Source: Chlorobiota bacterium
GTDB taxonomy: Bacteria > Bacteroidota > Bacteroidia > Bacteroidales > F082
Length of the DNA stretch: 10,081 bases
Assembly (NCBI GenBank): GCA_030619415.1
Contig: JAUXBM010000040.1
Coordinates: 1 to 10,081, forward strand
Direction of reading: 5' to 3'
The position numbers and the translations under genes were made by a program. Shown one piece after another: positions 6,605 to 10,081 of the stretch. Numbering within the stretch: the first letter of the stretch is position 1; each line of letters opens with the position of its first letter. The notes beneath the pieces were generated by a model. It worked only from the letters and a program-made list of their open reading frames with translations, was not told where the DNA came from and searched no databases.

Positions 6605-7228
6605 TTAATGTCCTTCTTCAGGAGCGTATGGTAAATGTGAATCATGTAAGATGACACGCAATTTACCTTCGTCGTCTTTTGTATAGGCAAAAGAGTATTC
6701 AACTTTCACATCCTCGCCACCCAGGGCCGGTGTAAAGTAATAGTTACCCATCGCGATAGCCATATTGCCTACAATTTTTATCCCGGTGTTTTCCCATCTA
6801 ACAGCACTCCAGGGATTAAGCGCAAAACCATGATCTTCCTGATAATTGGCATTTCCTCCAATAAAATAAGAAAGTGCACCTTCTTTTGTTGTACGGAATT
6901 GTTTCACAGAAGCCAATGTGGGTTTAAATAAAACGACTCCTAAATTAAATCCGTACACATCATCTACAAAGTTCACCAGTTCAGTTTCGTAATCGCCTTT
7001 TTCTAAATACGTCTTGCCAATGCGGACAACTCCTTCCGCCCATATTTTTTGAGCATCTAAAACTTCTTGTTCAGAAATTATTACTGCTGCTTTTGAATGT
7101 AATTCGCTCTCTTTTTGTTTGTCTGCTGCCGGCTGTTTGCAAGAAACAAAACTCAAAGTAAATGCGGTGGCAAAAATTGCAGCAAATAAAGTTAAATTGC
7201 CTTTTGTTCTTAAACTATTTTTTTTCAT
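6605..7228 (-). CDS. Lipoprotein resembling iota-class carbonic anhydrase (COG4337, CaMKII-AD fold)
   Basis: The 207-residue protein starts with a basic N-terminus and a hydrophobic segment ending in LSFVSC, a relaxed lipobox with C30 as the lipidated residue. It is therefore probably anchored in the outer or inner membrane facing the periplasm. The mature part matches, from memory, the COG4337 family of NTF2-like proteins that includes metal-independent iota carbonic anhydrases: AQKIWAEGVVRIGKTY (59-74), VYGFNLGVVLFKPTLA (91-106), FRTTKEGALSYFIGG (111-125), GFALNPW (134-140) and GNYYFTP (161-167). The C-terminal signature, usually HHSSLPY, is HDSHLPY here (195-201). The four residues I recall as catalytic would map to T104, Y121, H195 and S197, all present. 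Proteins of this family are sometimes mislabelled phosphoribosyl-AMP cyclohydrolase. Hydration of CO2 is inferred from family. The downstream minus-strand propeller gene is also exported. Confidence 0.75.
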   Translation of the reverse strand: MKKNSLRTKGNLTLFAAIFATAFTLSFVSCKQPAADKQKESELHSKAAVIISEQEVLDAQKIWAEGVVRIGKTYLEKGDYETELVNFVDDVYGFNLGVVLFKPTLASVKQFRTTKEGALSYFIGGNANYQEDHGFALNPWSAVRWENTGIKIVGNMAIAMGNYYFTPALGGEDVKVEYSFAYTKDDEGKLRVILHDSHLPYAPEEGH

Positions 7229-7311
7229 TTTAATGATTTGAATCCGTCAAGATTTAACTGGGCTTTAAAGATATCATCCTGAGTTGTGATTATATTTTCA
7301 AAAGTAGTCGA
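7229..7311 (-). pseudogene. Decayed fic gene fragment containing the inhibitory-helix region
   Basis: On the minus strand an open stretch with no start codon begins after an in-frame TAA (7314-7312). It reads STTFENIITTQDDIFKAQ followed by LNLDGFKSLK, and stops at TGA 7227-7225. The core ENIITTQDDIFKA is nearly the same as ENIITTQDELYKA at residues 68-80 of the intact Fic protein 1 kb upstream. At the DNA level 7262-7301 and 8326-8365 agree at 33 of 40 positions without gaps. The S-x3-E-N inhibitory motif is kept. There is no Fic catalytic motif nearby, so this is a remnant and not a working gene. Its second half differs from the intact gene, so it more likely comes from a paralogue than from a recent duplication. 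Its TGA overlaps the lipoprotein ATG (ATGA), probably by chance. Confidence 0.62.
7299..7306 (-). promoter_or_regulatory. -7 promoter element (TACTTTTG) ahead of the lipoprotein gene
   Basis: TACTTTTG on the minus strand matches TAnnTTTG and lies 70 bases before ATG 7228. The nearest TTTG upstream (7335-7332) is 25 bases away, longer than usual, so the -33 partner is doubtful. The element overlaps the upstream end of the decayed fic fragment. The same octamer precedes the intact fic gene. Confidence 0.35.
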
Positions 7312-7481
7312 TTATGATAAGAAACATCGAACAAAAAATAAGAAATGTAAAAGTATTTAAAGTCTTGCACAGGACGTGACTCCGTATTCGATCACGCAGA
7401 TGCGGGTTTCTTTCATATATTTTGGAATAAAAGTTAACAGCCATAGGGCATGAAGTGAGTACGAGACGGGATTTTTGTACA
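7312..7481. other. Intergenic stretch between fic and the fic remnant
   Basis: This 170-base stretch has no credible gene. It is locally richer in GC (about 7368-7410 and 7441-7470) than its surroundings, which suggests debris of a lost element. I could extend no further Fic similarity into it in any frame. No rho-independent terminator with a proper loop and T-run is seen after the fic stop. Confidence 0.5.
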
Positions 7482-8564
7482 TTATCGCTTCAATATCTCA
7501 ATCAGTTCTTTGTTGATGTATAAGGTTTCCCGTCCAACTTTTTGAGATTCTAAAATTCCTGTTTTTTCCATTTCTTTCAAATATCTTGATGCAGCCTTTC
7601 TTTCTACTTTTAAATGATTTACAACAAATTCTATTTTTGAATATGGTTGCTCAAATAGAAGTTCTACCAATTCCTTTTTGTAAATTTTTGGGGAATTAAT
7701 GCGTACTTTCTCAATTGTTCGCTCTAATAATTGCCTTATAGTATTAATTTTTCCAATCGTTTGTAATGAGGTAATTTCAACGGCTTTTAACATAAATAAA
7801 ATCCATTCCTCCCAATCGCCTGTCTTGTTTGTCTGATTTAATAAACGATAATAGTCAGTTTTGTTTTCTATAATATAAGCACTTAGATATAGAATTGGAA
7901 TATCAATTAAATCATTTAAAATCAGATATAAGATATTTAATATTCTGCCTGCCCTGCCATTACCATCGTAAAAAGGGTGAATGCTTTCAAATTGATAATG
8001 GAGTATTGCCAAATTAATCAACGGAGATAAATCCGGCTCATTTTGGTTAAAATGATCAATAAAATTGCTCAGCAAATCCAAAATCTCTTGTTTGTCTTGA
8101 GGTGGTGTATAAACGACTTCTCCGGTTCTGTCATTTTTTAGAACAGTTCCGGGTGTGCTTCTTATTCCTGCTGTATTATCTATCAGTTCTTGTTGGATAC
8201 CTACTATGTCATTTACTCTGAGAAATCCTTGATTTTCAAGAAGATTGAATCCGTAAAATAATGCTGTTCGATAATTTACAACTTCTTTTGTCTCTGCTGA
8301 GATAGCTAATTTGTTTACGGTTAATGCTTTATAAAGTTCATCCTGGGTGGTGATGATATTTTCAATCTCAGAACTCCCCTGTGCCTCTTGCAGCACAATA
8401 GCATTGATTAACATTGATTGATTTGGAATTGTGCCGGCAATACCTTTTAACTCAGCTAATGCTGTTGCAGCCCTGTTAGTTTGCCTTAAAACCGCTATTG
8501 TTTCTACCTGTTCTCTTTTCGGGGGAAGTTTTTCAAGATGATAAAATGGTGTATCCTGTCCCAT
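7482..8564 (-). CDS. Fic-family protein adenylyltransferase (class II, with C-terminal winged helix)
   Basis: The 360-residue protein carries the complete Fic catalytic motif HPFYDGNGRAGR (196-207). H196 is the catalytic base, D200 binds Mg2+, and the Gly/Asn/Arg loop binds the phosphates. It should transfer AMP from ATP to a hydroxyl side chain of a target protein. An N-terminal inhibitory motif S-x3-E-N is present (S64...E68-N69 in SSEIENI), which marks a class II, self-inhibited enzyme; E68 would block the ATP gamma-phosphate. The flap segment TGEVVYTPP (147-155) is in the usual place. The C-terminal part (about 290-358) forms a winged helix (SKIEFVVNHLKVERKAASRYLKEM) that could bind DNA or the target. 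The length is normal for the family. ATG 8564 is supported by a promoter element 17 bases upstream. No separate antitoxin gene is needed or seen. The target is unknown. Confidence 0.95.
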   Translation of the reverse strand: MGQDTPFYHLEKLPPKREQVETIAVLRQTNRAATALAELKGIAGTIPNQSMLINAIVLQEAQGSSEIENIITTQDELYKALTVNKLAISAETKEVVNYRTALFYGFNLLENQGFLRVNDIVGIQQELIDNTAGIRSTPGTVLKNDRTGEVVYTPPQDKQEILDLLSNFIDHFNQNEPDLSPLINLAILHYQFESIHPFYDGNGRAGRILNILYLILNDLIDIPILYLSAYIIENKTDYYRLLNQTNKTGDWEEWILFMLKAVEITSLQTIGKINTIRQLLERTIEKVRINSPKIYKKELVELLFEQPYSKIEFVVNHLKVERKAASRYLKEMEKTGILESQKVGRETLYINKELIEILKR

Positions 8565-8574
8565 GTTCTTTTTA

Positions 8575-8593
8575 TTTGTACCAAAAGTACAAA
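8575..8593. promoter_or_regulatory. Perfect dyad (operator candidate) in the fic promoter
   Basis: TTTGTAC, five bases, GTACAAA: a perfect 7+7 inverted repeat ending 11 bases before the fic start codon. Allowing a one-base bulge, the symmetry continues outward (TTTATTT against AATAAA) to about 8571-8598. A further AAAGTAC (8596-8602) repeats the right half-site 12 bases on. It covers the -7 box of fic, so a bound protein would block transcription. The winged helix of Fic itself is a possible ligand. Confidence 0.5.
8582..8589 (-). promoter_or_regulatory. -7 promoter element (TACTTTTG) of fic
   Basis: TACTTTTG on the minus strand fits TAnnTTTG and ends 17 bases before ATG 8564, so the leader would be only about 10 bases. 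No clear TTTG or TTG partner stands 19-21 bases upstream, so the promoter may be weak or depend on an activator. It forms the centre and right arm of the dyad. Confidence 0.4.
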
Positions 8594-8707
8594 ATAAAGT
8601 ACATGTGTATTTGTTTTGAAATATTTTATTGCATGAAACAGGAAGAATATTTCAATCCGCTGACTTCAAGGTAAGTCGCAAACCTATGATAATTACCCTA
8701 ATGCCGA

Positions 8708-8740
8708 ATTGCACTAACTTAGGAATTATTACTACCTTTG
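8708..8740 (+). promoter_or_regulatory. Bacteroidota-type promoter for the AAA_14 ATPase gene
   Basis: ATTG (8708-8711), 21 bases, then TACCTTTG (8733-8740), a full match to TAnnTTTG. Transcription would start near 8747, after the TTG at 8629 that opens the reading frame and just before ATG 8761 and ATG 8770. This places the true gene start at one of those two ATGs. Confidence 0.55.
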
Positions 8741-8760
8741 GTGTCCATATTCATATAAAT

Positions 8761-9897
8761 ATGGTCAGCATGATAGCCAGATTATTACAAAAACAGATAG
8801 CAGAGAAACTCAAACCCGGACTTGTGGTTGGATTATTTGGAGCGAGAAGAACAGGTAAAACTGTAATAATGGAAGAAATTCAAAAGTCAATCACAAATGG
8901 AAAAGTCTTAATGGTTCAAGGTGAGAACCTTGATGTAGCGGAGATTTTGTCGAGCCAACGGCTAAGCAGGCTAAAGCAATTAATTAAAGGTTATGATTAT
9001 TTATTTATTGATGAAGCACAAAAAATACCGAACATTGGTGTCAATCTCAAATTAATTGTAGATACAATGCCCGACCTTACCGTTTTTGTAACAGGTTCGT
9101 CAGCTTTTGACCTGAAAAATAAAATTGGCGAACCATTAACAGGACGAAGCAAATTCTATTATCTGTACCCAATAGCCCAGGGGGAGTTGGATGAAGATTA
9201 TATGACGGCATTTGAAAATTTAGAACCACGCTTGATTTATGGCACATATCCACAGGTAATAACAACCGAATCTGTTGTTGAAAAAAGAGATGTACTGGAG
9301 TCAATAAAAAATGGATATCTTTTAAAGGACATCCTTGAACTGGATAACCTGAAAGATTCAATTTTTATTCTAAACTTGTTGAAACTGCTTGCATTTCAAA
9401 TCGGAAAAGACGTGTCACTTAGAGAATTGGCAACCAGCTTAAGTGTAAATAAGAACACGGTAATGAGGTATTTAAACCTCCTTGAGAAAAATTACATTAT
9501 ATTTTCTCTTTCCGGATTTAGCAGGAATCTCAGGAAGGAAATCTCTAAATCTTCAAGATATTTCTTCTGGGACAATGGTATTAGAAATGCTGTGATTTCC
9601 AATCTCAATTTGCTAAACTCACGAGATGATGTTGGTAAGCTTTGGGAGAATTATTGTATTTCTGAAAGAATGAAAATCAACCATTACCGGGGCAGGATGA
9701 CCAATTATTATTTTTGGCGGACGTACGACCAAAAGGAGATTGACCTCATTGAAGAAAGAGACGGACACATCTATGCTTTTGAATTTAAATGGGGTCAGAC
9801 AAAAGTAAAAAAACCGTATTTGTTTCTGGATACCTATCCAAATTCTTCATTTTCTGTTATCAACAAAGAAAATTTTCTTGATTTTATTGGTCGGTAA
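8761..9897 (+). CDS. AAA_14 ATPase with C-terminal DUF4143 (PD-(D/E)XK-like) domain
   Basis: The frame is open from a TTG at 8629, but the first 44 codons do not look like the family and contain the promoter, so the start is ATG 8761 or, better, ATG 8770 (MIARLLQKQI, 375 residues). Numbered from 8770, Walker A is GARRTGKT (24-31), Walker B is YLFIDEAQ (77-84) and sensor 1 is TGSSA (108-112). The middle part (about 205-250) includes a helix-turn-helix-like stretch, SLRELATSLSVNKNTVMRYL. The C-terminal DUF4143 domain ends with EIDLIE...AFEFKWG, giving D325, E338 and K340 in the spacing of a PD-(D/E)XK nuclease fold. This is the COG1373 family, widespread in Bacteroidota and archaea, with no established role. 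It diverges from fic and converges on the next gene 12 bases away. Confidence 0.9.
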   Translation: MVSMIARLLQKQIAEKLKPGLVVGLFGARRTGKTVIMEEIQKSITNGKVLMVQGENLDVAEILSSQRLSRLKQLIKGYDYLFIDEAQKIPNIGVNLKLIVDTMPDLTVFVTGSSAFDLKNKIGEPLTGRSKFYYLYPIAQGELDEDYMTAFENLEPRLIYGTYPQVITTESVVEKRDVLESIKNGYLLKDILELDNLKDSIFILNLLKLLAFQIGKDVSLRELATSLSVNKNTVMRYLNLLEKNYIIFSLSGFSRNLRKEISKSSRYFFWDNGIRNAVISNLNLLNSRDDVGKLWENYCISERMKINHYRGRMTNYYFWRTYDQKEIDLIEERDGHIYAFEFKWGQTKVKKPYLFLDTYPNSSFSVINKENFLDFIGR

Positions 9898-9909
9898 TAC
9901 AATTAGAAA

Positions 9910-10081
9910 TTATTCTGCCGGATATTCCATTATCTTATCTACCACAAATTTCCGGGAAGCCTCCCCGTCAACTAATTTATAATGAATTTCACGGATTTCA
10001 CCTGTTGGCTGTGCATTTATATCTCCTTCATTATAAGTTTGAAAACGTTGAACCAAAGTGGTTTCTACAATAGCAAAATCA
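9910..10081 (-). CDS. Unrecognised protein, C-terminal part only (5' end outside the window)
   Basis: Minus-strand codons are open from the window edge to TAA 9912-9910, giving 56 residues ending RKFVVDKIMEYPAE. The stretch is hydrophilic and mixed alpha/beta in character (EIREIHYKLVDGE), with no signal, membrane segment or motif that I recognise. Codon use looks like real coding sequence and no stop interrupts it, while the opposite strand is broken. The gene is convergent with the ATPase gene. I give no function. Confidence 0.6.
   Translation of the reverse strand, partial: DFAIVETTLVQRFQTYNEGDINAQPTGEIREIHYKLVDGEASRKFVVDKIMEYPAE

Noticed and set aside
7361..7374. Near-palindrome GTCTTGCACAGGAC as a possible terminator of fic.
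   Set aside because: Pairing leaves a loop too small to form or a very short stem, and there is no clean T-run in the direction of transcription.
7357..7416. A 19-codon minus-strand frame (MKETRICVIEYG...) after fic.
   Set aside because: Too short, with no promoter, no ribosome site and no similarity I know. Its GC-richer make-up fits leftover DNA as well as a gene.
7482..8564. A two-gene Fic toxin-antitoxin module.
   Set aside because: The inhibitory motif is inside the Fic protein itself, and no small antitoxin frame lies next to it. The downstream fragment lacks a start codon.
8565..8769. A further fic or transposon remnant in the spacer between fic and the ATPase gene.
   Set aside because: No recognisable peptide was found in any frame; only promoter elements and the dyad are supported.

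Overview
The window looks like chromosomal DNA of a Bacteroidota bacterium. It is AT-rich. Several gene starts are preceded by the Bacteroidota promoter form (TTG/TTTG, about 20 bases, TAnnTTTG) instead of Shine-Dalgarno sequences. The Crp/Fnr protein, the Bacteroidota-style signal peptides and the Fic and AAA_14/DUF4143 genes fit the same phylum. No rRNA, tRNA, CRISPR array or intact insertion sequence was seen. All identifications were made by eye from motifs; no database was searched.

Positions 1-4539 hold six tightly packed plus-strand genes that read as one operon. They are the catalytic end of a class III adenylate cyclase (cut by the window edge), an FAD-dependent oxidoreductase of the geranylgeranyl-reductase type, a stand-alone cyclic-nucleotide-binding domain, an HD-domain phosphohydrolase with a phosphodiesterase-like motif, a probable SRPBCC/START-fold protein, and a Crp/Fnr regulator. 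Read together they could make, sense and destroy cAMP around a flavoenzyme. The nucleotide-contacting residues are kept in the stand-alone domain but lost in the Crp/Fnr protein, which instead has FNR-like cysteines. This is the most system-like part of the window.

Positions 4571-7228 are on the minus strand and encode two exported proteins: a 623-residue secreted beta-propeller-like protein of unknown function, and a lipoprotein that resembles iota-class carbonic anhydrase (COG4337, CaMKII-AD/NTF2 fold).

Positions 7229-9897 form an accessory region. A class II Fic AMP-transferase (minus) and an AAA_14/DUF4143 ATPase (plus) diverge from a 205-base spacer. The Fic promoter carries a perfect 7+7 dyad. 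Downstream of Fic, just before the lipoprotein gene, lies a decayed fragment of a second fic gene that still carries the inhibitory-helix motif. The window ends in the 3' part of an unrecognised minus-strand gene.
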